Source of the DNA: Planctomycetota bacterium
GTDB taxonomy: Bacteria > Planctomycetota > MHYJ01 > JACQXL01 > JACQZI01
Length of the DNA: 64,000 bases
Direction: 5' to 3'
Assembly (NCBI GenBank): GCA_016207825.1
Contig: JACQZI010000023.1
Coordinates: 62,001-126,000 of the forward strand
The translations under genes and the position numbers were made by a program. Position 1 is the first letter of the stretch, and the number at the start of each line of letters is the position of its first letter. The notes below the pieces were generated by a model. It saw nothing but the letters and a program-made list of their open reading frames with translations. It made no database searches and was not told where the DNA came from. Of the stretch, positions 18,669 through 27,460 are shown piece by piece.

Positions 18669-19898
18669 TCAGACCTGCGTCCCTGCCAAATAACCGGTGC
18701 TCCAGGCAAACTGGAGATTATAGCCACCTGAAATGCCGTCTATATCCAAGACCTCACCTGCCAAGAAAACGCCTTTTGCCTTCAAAGATTCCATGGTGCG
18801 CGCGTTGACCTCGTCCAGCGCAACTCCTCCGGCTGTTACCATGGATTCGGCAAACGGCCTTGCCTTTTTCACCTTTATCACCCAAGCGGTAAGATTTTCC
18901 GAAAGGAGAATTAAATCTTTTTTGCTTACCTGGCAGACGGTTTTATCACCGTCTATTTTTAGCTCGCCAATCAATACCCGGCAAAGCTTTTTGGGCATCA
19001 CCCCCAACAAGGAATTGAATAAAGTTTTCTGAGGATGCGCACTCCATCGTTCAACCAGAAATCGCCTCAGGCTTTCCGCATTATATCCCGGGAAGAAATT
19101 AACTGCAATAACAACTCCGGGCTTGTGATAATAATCAATTACCAAGCGGCTGATATCCAAGACCGCCGGACCGGAAATTCCATAATGGGTAAAAATAAGC
19201 TCGTCCGTTTTAGATGCAACGGTTTTAGTATTCTCTTTAATAAAAAGCTCGACTTCTGACTTGACGCCCTGGAGTTTGTGGAACCAAATCCCGTCTAACT
19301 CTAAAGGGACTAAAGCAGGGCGCGGCTCAATAATCCTATGCCCCAGTTTTTGCGCCAGAATAAAGCCGTCACCGGTTGAGCCTAACTGCGGATAGCTTTT
19401 ACCGCCTGCGGCAATAACCGAGTATTTTGCCGTATAAACGGATTTAGCCGTCGTCACTTTCCAGTCGCCCCGGCTTGCCTCCAATCCGGTTACGCTTTCT
19501 CCCAAAATCATATTTATTTTCAGCCTATTAAGCTCTTCGGCAAGCAAATCCACAATCGTGCTCGCCTGATTGGTAACCGGAAAAACACGCCCTTTTTCCT
19601 CTGTTTTCAAGCAGACGCCGAGTTCTTCAAAGAAATCCATTGTTTGGGCGGATGAAAAACGGCTGAAGATATTATTCAACCCCTTGGTATTAGCTCCGTA
19701 ATATTTAGCCGGGGAAATATCCGTATTGGTAAGATTGCACCGACCGTTTCCGGTCACCAGTATTTTACGCCCGATATTTTCATTTTTCTCGATAAGAAGT
19801 ATATTCTGCCCGTTTTCCGAATGATTGCGCGCAGAGATTATCGCCGCCATTAAACCGGCTGCGCCGGCTCCGATAATAATCATCTGGAATTGTTTCAT
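18669..19898 (-). CDS. HI0933-family (YhiN-like) FAD-dependent oxidoreductase
   Basis: 409-aa flavoprotein with N-terminal dinucleotide-binding motif IIGAGAAGLMAA (about 7-18), the family signature GRKILVTGNGRCNLTN (about 43-58) and C-terminal GVFLAGEVLDIDGISGGYNLQ, which binds FAD in this family. The cellular substrate of HI0933-type proteins is not established. The start overlaps nothing and lies 2 bases after the WecA-like gene, so they are one operon. Full length and intact. Confidence 0.9.
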   Translation of the reverse strand: MKQFQMIIIGAGAAGLMAAIISARNHSENGQNILLIEKNENIGRKILVTGNGRCNLTNTDISPAKYYGANTKGLNNIFSRFSSAQTMDFFEELGVCLKTEEKGRVFPVTNQASTIVDLLAEELNRLKINMILGESVTGLEASRGDWKVTTAKSVYTAKYSVIAAGGKSYPQLGSTGDGFILAQKLGHRIIEPRPALVPLELDGIWFHKLQGVKSEVELFIKENTKTVASKTDELIFTHYGISGPAVLDISRLVIDYYHKPGVVIAVNFFPGYNAESLRRFLVERWSAHPQKTLFNSLLGVMPKKLCRVLIGELKIDGDKTVCQVSKKDLILLSENLTAWVIKVKKARPFAESMVTAGGVALDEVNARTMESLKAKGVFLAGEVLDIDGISGGYNLQFAWSTGYLAGTQV

Positions 19899-19900
19899 AA

Positions 19901-21031
19901 CTAAGGTTTGCCGTCTGATTGATGTTTGCCGCGCCCGGCCTGTTCGAGGATAGTAATAATAAGGAGCATCAAGATAACCTGGAACAATACAAGCAACCCG
20001 CCCAAAAGTCCTTTGTTTTTATCGATGATATACAGCAATATAGCCGGCAAACCTGTGCCCAAGGTCAAAAGGTAGATAGTAAAAACCGCCGAGCGAACAG
20101 ACAAGCCGAGATTGACCAAACGATGCGCGAGGTGATTCATATCTCCCTTGAAGATGGGCTTGCGATTCTTGAGGCGAATGATAATAACCATAATCGTATC
20201 AAAAACAGGGACTGCCACAACCAAAAGCGGAACAAAAAGGACATAGAACGTATATCCGCCATGCGCCTTATAAAAAGTAAAAATAATCGTAAGGACGGAA
20301 ATCAAATACCCCAAGAGCAAACTGCCTGCATCACCCATGAATATGGATGCGGGGTTTGTATTAAAAACAAGGAATCCGAGTGTGGCGCCGAAGATTGCTG
20401 AAAGAAAACTGGCGATGAAATACTGGCCTGTCTGGAATGCGGCTATCCCGAAAATTAAGGATAAAACCGCGGTGACACCAGCGGATAATCCGTCCATATG
20501 GTCAAGAAGGTTCAATGAATTGGTAATCAGAATTATCCAGAATATGGTTATGGCATATGCAATATACTTGCCATATGGCTCAAATCCGGTGATTACCATA
20601 CTGAAACGTATATCAAAAGCAACCAGGTAGACCGCCACGATCAACTGCCCCAGCAATTTCCATCTGGGCTTTAATCCCCAGATATCGTCAACCAACCCGA
20701 CGAAGAAAATCATCATGGCGCCGACAAATATGATGCTCAGGCGGGAAATCATGCTCGAAACGCCGGGGAGATACTCATAGATAACAGGAGAAATCCAGGA
20801 CGGCTGGTATATTTTTACCAGCGATGCCGAAAGTACGGCTAGAAAGATGGTAAAAAAGACGCCGATGAATATGGCTACTCCGCCGCCCAGCGGTATGGGG
20901 ATCTGGTGGACCTTACGCTCGCCCGGTTCATCTACAAAACGTAAAACTTTAGCCAGGCGCTTTATCAACATCACGCTGAAAAGCGTCAGGACAAAAGCCG
21001 TGACCAAAGTAATAAGGCCGACAATTTCCAT
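19901..21031 (-). CDS. WecA/MraY-type undecaprenyl-phosphate sugar-1-phosphate transferase
   Basis: 376-aa protein with about 10-11 membrane segments. Diagnostic cytoplasmic loops are GLVDDIWGLKPRWKLLGQ (about 113-130), NSLNLLDHMDGLSAG (about 167-181), GDAGSLLLGY (about 235-244) and a His-rich HLAHRLVNLG loop (about 303-312); these carry the Mg2+-binding aspartates. The protein attaches a nucleotide-sugar-derived sugar-1-phosphate to the lipid carrier, starting surface polysaccharide or teichoic-acid-like synthesis. The HLAHRL loop favours WecA/TagO over MraY. First gene of the run with the flavoprotein and kinase genes. Confidence 0.9.
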   Translation of the reverse strand: MEIVGLITLVTAFVLTLFSVMLIKRLAKVLRFVDEPGERKVHQIPIPLGGGVAIFIGVFFTIFLAVLSASLVKIYQPSWISPVIYEYLPGVSSMISRLSIIFVGAMMIFFVGLVDDIWGLKPRWKLLGQLIVAVYLVAFDIRFSMVITGFEPYGKYIAYAITIFWIILITNSLNLLDHMDGLSAGVTAVLSLIFGIAAFQTGQYFIASFLSAIFGATLGFLVFNTNPASIFMGDAGSLLLGYLISVLTIIFTFYKAHGGYTFYVLFVPLLVVAVPVFDTIMVIIIRLKNRKPIFKGDMNHLAHRLVNLGLSVRSAVFTIYLLTLGTGLPAILLYIIDKNKGLLGGLLVLFQVILMLLIITILEQAGRGKHQSDGKP

Positions 21032-21046
21032 ATATTTAAAGTATTG

Positions 21047-21075
21047 ATGTTATCAATTATTTTCCGTGGGGTCAA
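21047..21075 (-). promoter_or_regulatory. Promoter of the WecA-like gene
   Basis: Minus-strand TTGACC (21075-21070), 17-bp spacer, TAACAT (21052-21047). The start codon at 21031 is 15 bases further, so the leader is about 9 bases. Confidence 0.5.
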
Positions 21076-21086
21076 TTATTATGTAT

Positions 21087-22217
21087 CTACAGGCTGATGT
21101 CGTAAAGGCGGTATTTTTTATAGACACGGGCGCCGAATGACTGGAGAGTACGGTTCATCAGGTCATTATCCTCAAGCACCCATGACAATTCGGCTTCCCT
21201 GTACCCCTTTGCCAGTCCGCGTTTAACTGTTTCCATATAAAAAATCACGTCTATACCGCGTTTCTGGTATTCAGGCACTACGCCCATGGTAATCAGGCGC
21301 AGGCGTTTAATCTTTTTGACTTTTGTATACCATACGAGCTTCATAATGCCAAGCGGGGAAAGTTTTCCGTTTAACTTCTTAAGAACCGGGGCGTAATCTG
21401 GTATTGCCATGGAAAAACCGGCCGGTTTCCCGTCAACCGTCGCGATGAATAAAAGTTCCGGATCCAGCAAGGTCTTAAAATCCTTTGCCATATAATCCAT
21501 TTCCTCATCGGTCAATGGAATCGCACCCCAGTTATGCTGCCACGCCTTATTGTAAATCTCTTTAATGATATCTATCTCGCTCTTAAAGTTTTTCATATCC
21601 GGGTTACGGATGACGATTTCCTTACGCGACATGATGCGTTCGGCAATACGGGCGGATTTATCCGGCAGCTTAATGGATTCATCCACGTAATAAGCAAAAA
21701 GGTCCTTGGATTTAGCCAAGCCGTAATTAGCCAACAGTTTTTCGTAATAAGGCGGGTTATAAGGCATCATGACAACCGGCATTGAATCAAATCCTTCGAC
21801 CAAAAGCCCCCATTGCTCGTTGGAGGAAAAGCTTGCCGGACCGCGCATCTTTTCCATCCCACGCGCTTTCAAATAATTCCCAGCCGCATCCAAAAGCGCT
21901 TTGCATATTTCCGATGAATCGACGGTCTCCAGGAACCCGAAAAACCCGGTTTTTTCTTTATGGTAATTAACATGATTATAATTAACGATGGCGGCAATAC
22001 GCCCGACCGGATTATCCGCATTGTTCAGCGCCAGAAATAATTCCACTTCGGCATGCCTATGGAACGGGTGAATATCCCTATCAAACAACTTTTTTGCTTC
22101 GTCAATCAACGGCGGGACCCAGTAAGGATTGTCTTTATATACCGCCCAGGGCAGTTTGATAAAACGCTCCAGAGTTTTTTTATCTTTTACAGGAATAATA
22201 TTGAAACCCGGCGCCAT
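21087..22217 (-). CDS. GNAT-like N-acetyltransferase-fold protein
   Basis: 376 aa, cytosolic. The N-terminal half has the motif KLPWAVYKDNPYWVPPLIDE (about 21-40), which marks a conserved family often annotated as N-acetyltransferase. The C-terminal half contains a GNAT-like acetyl-CoA-binding region, ITMGVVPEYQKRGIDVIFYM (about 318-337), and the tail ELSWVLEDNDLMNRTLQSFG. The substrate is unknown. Transcribed divergently from the HEAT-repeat lipoprotein gene, with back-to-back promoters only 7 bp apart. Predicted near-leaderless start at 22217. Confidence 0.7.
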   Translation of the reverse strand: MAPGFNIIPVKDKKTLERFIKLPWAVYKDNPYWVPPLIDEAKKLFDRDIHPFHRHAEVELFLALNNADNPVGRIAAIVNYNHVNYHKEKTGFFGFLETVDSSEICKALLDAAGNYLKARGMEKMRGPASFSSNEQWGLLVEGFDSMPVVMMPYNPPYYEKLLANYGLAKSKDLFAYYVDESIKLPDKSARIAERIMSRKEIVIRNPDMKNFKSEIDIIKEIYNKAWQHNWGAIPLTDEEMDYMAKDFKTLLDPELLFIATVDGKPAGFSMAIPDYAPVLKKLNGKLSPLGIMKLVWYTKVKKIKRLRLITMGVVPEYQKRGIDVIFYMETVKRGLAKGYREAELSWVLEDNDLMNRTLQSFGARVYKKYRLYDISL

Positions 22218-22226
22218 AATTTAAAA

Positions 22227-22255
22227 GTTATAATACATTGCCCTTATATGGTCAA
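22227..22255 (-). promoter_or_regulatory. Promoter of the GNAT-like gene
   Basis: Minus-strand TTGACC (22255-22250), 17-bp spacer, TATAAC (22232-22227); the start codon is 9 bases downstream. It is divergent from the promoter at 22263, so the two -35 boxes are 7 bp apart. Confidence 0.65.
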
Positions 22256-22262
22256 GTTAATA

Positions 22263-22290
22263 TTGACAGGTTTACAGGTTCTTGTATAAT
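22263..22290 (+). promoter_or_regulatory. Promoter of the HEAT-repeat lipoprotein gene
   Basis: TTGACA at 22263-22268, 16-bp spacer, TATAAT at 22285-22290, a perfect consensus. The ATG at 22300 is 9 bases downstream. The in-frame ATG at 22282 lies inside the promoter and is rejected as start. Confidence 0.8.
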
Positions 22291-22299
22291 TACTCTTAT

Positions 22300-23202
22300 A
22301 TGAAATTCAAATATATTTTAACCGCCCTTTTGGTTTTAATGGCTCTTTCCGCCTGCCAGACAAGAGAACTTAATAAGCCGAGGAACAAAAATAAGGAATT
22401 AGGTTTTAAAGGCGCTTATAGTGAAGCTGAACTATCTCTTATGGTCGAACTGGATACTCTATTAAAACAATGGCAAAGCGCATTCGATTCCGTCCTAGTA
22501 GAGCAACAGCAAAAAACCGCCGAGGAGTTAAAACAAAAGGTAACTAATAACTTTTATTTTATCGCACGCATGATTCAAACAGACGACCTTGAAGTAAAAC
22601 TGATTGCCAGCGGCGTTTTAGGATTCAGCGAGGATAAAAAAGCAGTCCCTTTGCTGATGGGAACTTTAGCAGATCAAAACGAACTAATCCGTACTAATAC
22701 CCTTTTTGGAATCGGTTTTATCGGTGATAAAGAAACACCGGTTAACCCGATATTACAACTGTTGCTTAACGACCAATCAGCCGAAGTCAGAAGCGCCTCG
22801 GCATTTGCCATCGCCAGAATCATAGAAATAGGAAAGCCGCGTGGAACGACAGCATCTCTTATCAAGGCACTTGACGACCCGGATGCCTCTGTCCGCAAAG
22901 AAACTGTTCGTGCACTGGCTGTGGGGCAAAACTCTCAAGCAATAAACCCGCTTATTAATAAAGCCTTAGCCGACAAGGATACATTTGTGGTCGCCCATGC
23001 AATATTGGCATTGGCATCATTAAAAGCAACCGCGGCAATTGAGCCTTTGATTAATCTCTTGAAAAAAGATGATTCTTACATACAGGAAAACACCTTGAAT
23101 TGTTTAGAATACATAACCGGTGCAAAAGCCGGAAAGGATTTTAAAAGCTGGCAGGAATGGTGGGAAAAGAATAAGTCATACTATAAAACGGAGACCCGTT
23201 AA
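22300..23202 (+). CDS. HEAT-repeat lipoprotein
   Basis: 300 aa. Signal peptide MKFKYILTALLVLMALSAC ends in the lipobox LSAC, so Cys19 is probably acylated. The remainder is helical with about five HEAT/PBS-lyase-type repeats (about 80-270), for example VRSASAFAIARI, VRKETVRALAVG and VVAHAILALASL, forming a protein-binding solenoid. No enzymatic motif. Such lipoproteins are frequent in planctomycetes, and their partners are unknown. Promoter and lipobox together fix the start at 22300. It is convergent with the secretin gene, with 1 base between stops. Confidence 0.85.
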   Translation: MKFKYILTALLVLMALSACQTRELNKPRNKNKELGFKGAYSEAELSLMVELDTLLKQWQSAFDSVLVEQQQKTAEELKQKVTNNFYFIARMIQTDDLEVKLIASGVLGFSEDKKAVPLLMGTLADQNELIRTNTLFGIGFIGDKETPVNPILQLLLNDQSAEVRSASAFAIARIIEIGKPRGTTASLIKALDDPDASVRKETVRALAVGQNSQAINPLINKALADKDTFVVAHAILALASLKATAAIEPLINLLKKDDSYIQENTLNCLEYITGAKAGKDFKSWQEWWEKNKSYYKTETR

Positions 23203-23203
23203 C

Positions 23204-24538
23204 CTACTTATTGGAATCTTCTTTATGCTCTTCGGTAATAATCTTTGGTTTAACCGTATCCTGAGGGGTTGAAACGATATACGGCTTGAGGATAAATATT
23301 ATCTCGGTCTTATTTTTATCCTTTTGAATGCGTTTGAATAAATAACCTAAAAGGGGGATGTCCGATACGAAAGGAATTCCTCTTTCATACCAAATGTCCT
23401 CTTCCCTGACCAATCCGCCGATGGTAATTGTCTCGCCGTTTTTAATCTGGACAGCGGTCTGGGCTTTACGGGTGGCAAAATACGGCGTTTCCGAACCGGC
23501 AACGGTTATGTATCCTGAAAGCGTGGTGACTTCCGGGACAATTTGCAAGCTGATAATATTTCCGCTTGATACAAGCGGTGCAACTTCCAACTTGATTTCC
23601 GCGCGTTTATAAACAACCGATGCGGTAGCCGCTCCTCCGCCTGGATAAGTAACCTGCTGATAAGGGACTTCCTGGCCGGACGAGATAACCGCTTTTTCCC
23701 CGTTTGCCACCATGATGCGCGGGGAAGAAAGGATTTCTGCATCGCCTTTTTCTATCATTGACCGGAGCTTTATATCAAGGGTACCCCTGCGGCCGCTCGT
23801 ATTAAAATGAATGGTGCTGCCCTGGAAACCGCCCGGTACACCGCCGCCCACTAACGACTGCAGATACGAACCGGGATGGAAGGTCAGGTCTGCCTCAAGC
23901 CCTGGAGTATGTTTCCATGAAGATTCCCAGCCCAGTTGAAAATCAGATTTTATTATCCGCTCAATCACCAAAGCTTCTATCATTATCTGCTGGGAAGGCA
24001 TGTTGGAAATCTCCATAAGTTTTTCCATTTTGCACAGGCTCTCCCTGGTATCCGAAATAATCAGAAGATTCAATTTATCAGAATATTGAATACGCCCTTT
24101 AGGTGATTTCCACTGGTTCAGAAAATCCATGATTGCTTTGCCCCTGTCTGTCGCCATCTGGTAAAAACCAGAAACGATGTCATTATCTACCATCTCGCCG
24201 ACTTTATTAATATTAGCGCACTCGACTTTTGGTTCTTCTTTTACCGGAGGAGTCTGTTTGGGCGACTCCTGGTTTGGCGGTGGTGTCGGATTAGGTTTAG
24301 GAGGCGGAGTTTGCTGCTTAGGCGGCTCCTGTTTAGGCGGAGTAGGAGCCGGTTCTGTTTTAGGCGGAGGATTTTCCTGCTTGGGTGGCAGCGCAGGGTT
24401 AGTTTTAGGAGGAGCTTCCTGTTTTGGTTGCGGTGTAGGCTTGGGCTCTTCTTTGGGTTTATCCTGTGCGCCGAGCAGTCCCGTAAATGCAAGCGATAAA
24501 ACCAGTAAAACGGCTATTTTTATCCTAAATAGTTTCAT
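23204..24538 (-). CDS. Secretin (GspD/PilQ-like) with Pro-rich periplasmic linker
   Basis: 444 aa with signal peptide (cleavage near GLLGAQ, about residue 24), then an 80-residue low-complexity Pro/Lys/Gln linker (about 26-105), a small N-domain-like segment (about 105-185) and the secretin C-domain (about 190-430) with SSPRIMVANGEKAVISSGQE and the VRTxxxV-like region YFATRKAQTAVQIKNGETITIGG. Secretins form the outer-membrane ring of type II secretion or type IV pilus systems. It is shorter than GspD (about 650) with a single N-domain, and no other secretion gene is beside it, so it probably works with a dispersed apparatus. Confidence 0.88.
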   Translation of the reverse strand: MKLFRIKIAVLLVLSLAFTGLLGAQDKPKEEPKPTPQPKQEAPPKTNPALPPKQENPPPKTEPAPTPPKQEPPKQQTPPPKPNPTPPPNQESPKQTPPVKEEPKVECANINKVGEMVDNDIVSGFYQMATDRGKAIMDFLNQWKSPKGRIQYSDKLNLLIISDTRESLCKMEKLMEISNMPSQQIMIEALVIERIIKSDFQLGWESSWKHTPGLEADLTFHPGSYLQSLVGGGVPGGFQGSTIHFNTSGRRGTLDIKLRSMIEKGDAEILSSPRIMVANGEKAVISSGQEVPYQQVTYPGGGAATASVVYKRAEIKLEVAPLVSSGNIISLQIVPEVTTLSGYITVAGSETPYFATRKAQTAVQIKNGETITIGGLVREEDIWYERGIPFVSDIPLLGYLFKRIQKDKNKTEIIFILKPYIVSTPQDTVKPKIITEEHKEDSNK

Positions 24539-24547
24539 GAAAATCAG

Positions 24548-24576
24548 ACTTTATCATATCACTACCCCATAGTCAA
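24548..24576 (-). promoter_or_regulatory. Promoter of the secretin gene
   Basis: Minus-strand TTGACT (24576-24571), 17-bp spacer, TAAAGT (24553-24548); the ATG is 9 bases downstream, again near-leaderless. Confidence 0.6.
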
Positions 24577-24750
24577 GTAAAATATTATGCCTTATAACGT
24601 TATTCAAACCTTTCTCAAACACCCTTGCAAATTCCGAAAACTTTCGGGATAGTAATATCCTACGGCGGAATCTTTCCCGTCATATAACTCATATTACTTT
24701 CTTAATAGGAACTTTTTTCTTATTTAACTGAACCGGACGATGTCAAAAGG

Positions 24751-25912
24751 CTACTTCGTCTTAGCTGGGCGAAAGCCCACATCGCCGACCCGACCCGTAA
24801 GTGACCGACCGGCGTCGCCACGGATAGACACCCGCAATTCCGTGACGATGTCGTACCAACAGCCTCCGCGAACGGCTTTGAAATTCCCGCTCGCCGGCCC
24901 TTGCGGATTGTCCTTAGGGCTATTTTTGTAATAGGTCTCATCATACCAATCAGCGCAATACTCCCAGACATTACCGGCAGTGTCATATAGCCCGAACCCG
25001 TTCGGATTTTTCTGTCCGACTGGATGGGTGGTATTTTTTGAATTATCCTGATACCAAGCATAATCGCCGGCTTGTTTCACGTCATCACCCCAGTAGAATT
25101 TAGTAGTTGTCTTGCCGCGGGCGGCATATTCCCACTCCGACTCGGTTGGTAATCTTAATCCCGCTTTCTTACAAAATTCCTGGCAGTCATCCCAGGAAAC
25201 CGTTTCTACCGGGTTGTTCTCGCTCCCGACATCCTTCGCCTCTTCGCTCTGCCGCGCCTTCTTGAAAGACGCCGGGTTATTTCCCATAATTTTCTGCCAA
25301 ACGCTTTGCGTCACTTCATACTTAGCGATGAAGAAATCACTGACGGTTACCTCGTGAACCGGCTTTTCGTAATTAAAGCCGTCGTTTATTCCCATCTTAA
25401 AAGTTCCGCCCGGAATCAGGACAAAGACCAGACCGGTGCCTCCGTGCCGGTATTCTTTATAACCTTGCGGATTAATGTTGATAAAGGTCATCAAGTTAAA
25501 ACTGATTGTTTTGATAATCCATTCCACCCGCATCCGGACCTCCGGTTCTTGGGTTTCCTTGAGGGTTTGCTTCAAGAGCTCCAGAGCCGGTTCGCCGATT
25601 TTAGTTAATTCTTCTTTTGCCTTTTCCCTGGTTTCCCAGTCGTCCGATTTTAGTTAATTCTTCTTTTGCCTTTTCCCTGGTTTCCCAGTCGTCTGAACCT
25701 AAAAGAATGATTAGCTCTCCCTGATGAGCTGCAGTATACTCTCGGATGTCGGGCAGTTGGTTTTCAGTTTCCAGCTTATCGACTCTAACTTCCGGCTTCA
25801 CCGTTCCTCCACACCCGATTAATATCACCATAGAGATACTAAGCACACATAGAAGCCCGAAGGTTATTAGTACACGTAAAACCACACTCCCTTCTAAAGG
25901 TGACCCTTCCAT
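24751..25912 (-). pseudogene. SUMF1-fold (formylglycine-generating-like) lipoprotein broken by a 49-bp tandem duplication
   Basis: Two frames belong to one gene. The 5' piece (25912-25601) encodes a membrane/lipobox segment (SISMVILIGCGG) and a helical HEAT-like start, SDDWETREKAKEELTKI. A perfect 49-bp tandem duplication (25596-25693) then shifts the frame and leads to a stop. The 3' piece (25575-24751) continues the helical region (LKQTLKETQEPEVRMRVEWI) and carries a complete SUMF1 domain (about the last 220 aa): PGGTFKMGI, GLRLPTESEWEYAARG, GNVWEYCADWY, RGGCWYD. The cysteine pair that makes true formylglycine-generating enzymes active is not seen near the C-terminus, so binding rather than catalysis is likely. 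The first ATG overlaps the stop of the SpoVG gene by one base (TAATG). Confidence 0.8.
25596..25693. repeat. Perfect 49-bp tandem duplication
   Basis: Copy 1 is 25596-25644 and copy 2 is 25645-25693, identical and adjacent. The unit length is not a multiple of three, so it disrupts the reading frame of the SUMF1-fold gene. Removing one copy restores a continuous frame. Confidence 0.92.
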
Positions 25913-26283
25913 TATTTAACGTCTTTCAGCTTGAGTTGATATGCCTCAAGAACTTTTTTCTGAATCAGTTCACGGCATTGGTCATTAATCGGATAAGCAA
26001 TATCCTCATAGGTTTTCATATGGATGGAATTATCTAATTTATACATCATTCTGGCACCGCAGGTAGCGCAAAAAAATGCTTTTACGAAGTTCTTTGCATG
26101 GCATTTATGGCACCTGGCGCTTACCGGTAAGCTGGGCATGCCGACAAACATTCCATTTGCGTCTTCAATTACCTGGAAATCGTGGACGACAAAGGCATTA
26201 TCAATAACGATACCACACAAAGCGCGCACCTTACCAGCTTTCCCGCCGACCAGCTTGACATTAACATCAGAAATTTCTATCAT
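25912..26283 (-). CDS. SpoVG-family protein with an inserted zinc ribbon
   Basis: 123 aa. The start (MIEISDVNVKLV), the core FVVHDFQVIEDANGMFVGMPS (about 34-54) and the end DIAYPINDQCRELIQKKVLEAY (about 93-114) match SpoVG, a small nucleic-acid-binding regulator. Between MPS and DIAYPIN, where SpoVG has only a few residues, lie about 40 extra residues with CHKC and CATC pairs 12 residues apart, a likely zinc-ribbon knuckle. SpoVG binds DNA and RNA in several bacteria; the insertion could change its target. The ATG has a promoter at 26316-26344 with a leader of about 25 bases. The stop overlaps the next start (TAATG), implying coupling to the SUMF1-fold gene. Confidence 0.85.
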   Translation of the reverse strand: MIEISDVNVKLVGGKAGKVRALCGIVIDNAFVVHDFQVIEDANGMFVGMPSLPVSARCHKCHAKNFVKAFFCATCGARMMYKLDNSIHMKTYEDIAYPINDQCRELIQKKVLEAYQLKLKDVK

Positions 26284-26315
26284 CGTACTTTAGGCAGCCA
26301 CTCTGGTATTTAACC

Positions 26316-26344
26316 AGATTACTCTATTCAAACGGGATTGTCAA
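26316..26344 (-). promoter_or_regulatory. Promoter of the SpoVG-family gene
   Basis: Minus-strand TTGACA (26344-26339), 17-bp spacer, TAATCT (26321-26316). Confidence 0.55.
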
Positions 26345-26518
26345 TGTTTTTTGCCTGGGCGGATACCAAGCCGGATGCCCTATAAGTAGTAAGTAGCAGG
26401 TAGATGAGGAATCTTGTTTTTCCCTCGCTACTCGTTACTATCCTACACCTGCCTCTACCGCCTATAATTATTCAGTCATCCCGGCGTAAGCCGGGACCAC
26501 CGACAGTGTCGGGATAGT

Positions 26519-27322
26519 TCATACCTGTGATACCTTCACCGACACCATTTCACCTAATACAGAGTCGTTAATGATATCCAGATGCGAGCCGCCGCCCGGA
26601 CTAAAAGAGACCAAGCCCAAGCCGGGGTCAATAAACATCTGGGCAACCATATTAAGCCTGGCATTAAGGACTGCCAGGATTGCCGGGTCAAGTTCTGCCT
26701 GCTGGGCAACGATTAGCGCAAAGGTCAGGTTTTGGGTCAGCGCCGAGACGAGCGTATTGGCTAAGCCTGGCTGGCAGATATTAAAGGGAGAGCCGGAGAC
26801 GACTATATCCGTCCCAGACCTGATAGAGCCGACCGCTTTCTTATGCTTGGTCAGCCAGTAAGCGGCGATGACGGACGCGCCGATGCCTTCCAGGCGGGTG
26901 CCGGTGGCGCGCAAGGCGCTTTTGGATGCGCCTGCACCCCAGAGATTCTTTGCCGCGGCAACGGCTTCTTTAAAACGTTTCGCCTCGACGCCGTCCACGG
27001 TCGCGAACATGAAATCAAGTTTCTGGCTCCAGTTGGTAAAGGCGGTTCGTAGTTTTTGGCGCTGGGCATTATAAACCATGGTCTGGGTCTTGCCTTTGCG
27101 CGTGGTCGTGATGCCGGTGATGATTTCCTGGTAACCGACGGATGACGGGTCGGCGATTTTATCCGCGAAGGACTGCTCGGTCGGGACGGCGAGTTTGCGC
27201 TTGGCGTTTACCTGGGGAGCGACCAGCCCGAGCACTTGCGCCCATTGGTCGGACGACCTCAAAGGCGCCGAGAAATACGGAAATCCCAGTTTGACATGGA
27301 ACTTTATTATGTCCGGTGTCAT
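26519..27322 (-). CDS. Unknown family A protein, copy 1
   Basis: 267-aa protein of no family I recognise; a full-length paralog lies at 56582-57379. Shared features are the central LDFMFATVDGVEAKRFKEAV (copy 2: LNFMFETIDGVVAKRFKDKV), an AAYWLTKHKKA segment, SGSPFNI/SEPFNVT, and the closing MFIDPGLGLVSFSPGGGSHLD with the terminal KVSQV. No signal peptide or membrane helix, mostly helical with a small-residue-rich middle. GAGAGGAG precedes the ATG. It follows the glycine-rich secreted protein gene, with a hairpin repeat between, and is probably transcribed from the same sigma-54 promoter. Both copies are followed by the same TAGTTCATACCTGTGA sequence over their stop codons. Confidence 0.75.
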   Translation of the reverse strand: MTPDIIKFHVKLGFPYFSAPLRSSDQWAQVLGLVAPQVNAKRKLAVPTEQSFADKIADPSSVGYQEIITGITTTRKGKTQTMVYNAQRQKLRTAFTNWSQKLDFMFATVDGVEAKRFKEAVAAAKNLWGAGASKSALRATGTRLEGIGASVIAAYWLTKHKKAVGSIRSGTDIVVSGSPFNICQPGLANTLVSALTQNLTFALIVAQQAELDPAILAVLNARLNMVAQMFIDPGLGLVSFSPGGGSHLDIINDSVLGEMVSVKVSQV

Positions 27323-27339
27323 ATCTCAAACTCCTCTCT

Positions 27340-27453
27340 GCCACTAAGGCACTAACCCGCCCGAACGACTGTTCAGTCGGGCGGGGACACAAAGAATTAA
27401 ATCCTTGGTTTTTCCTCTTCGTGTCCCGCCTAGGCGAGATATCTTAGTGGCTA
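27340..27453. repeat. Paired-word hairpin repeat (CACTAA type)
   Basis: GCCACTAAGGCACTAA (27340-27355) and CTTAGTGGC (27444-27452) form the outer arms; CGCCCGAACGACTGTTCAGTC and GGGCGGG form a second internal hairpin. It separates the glycine-rich gene from the family A gene. Confidence 0.7.
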
Positions 27454-27460
27454 ATTATCT

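Noticed and set aside
24751-25575. True formylglycine-generating sulfatase activator
   Set aside because: The SUMF1 fold is clear, but the C-terminal cysteine pair needed for catalysis is absent and no sulfatase gene is near.
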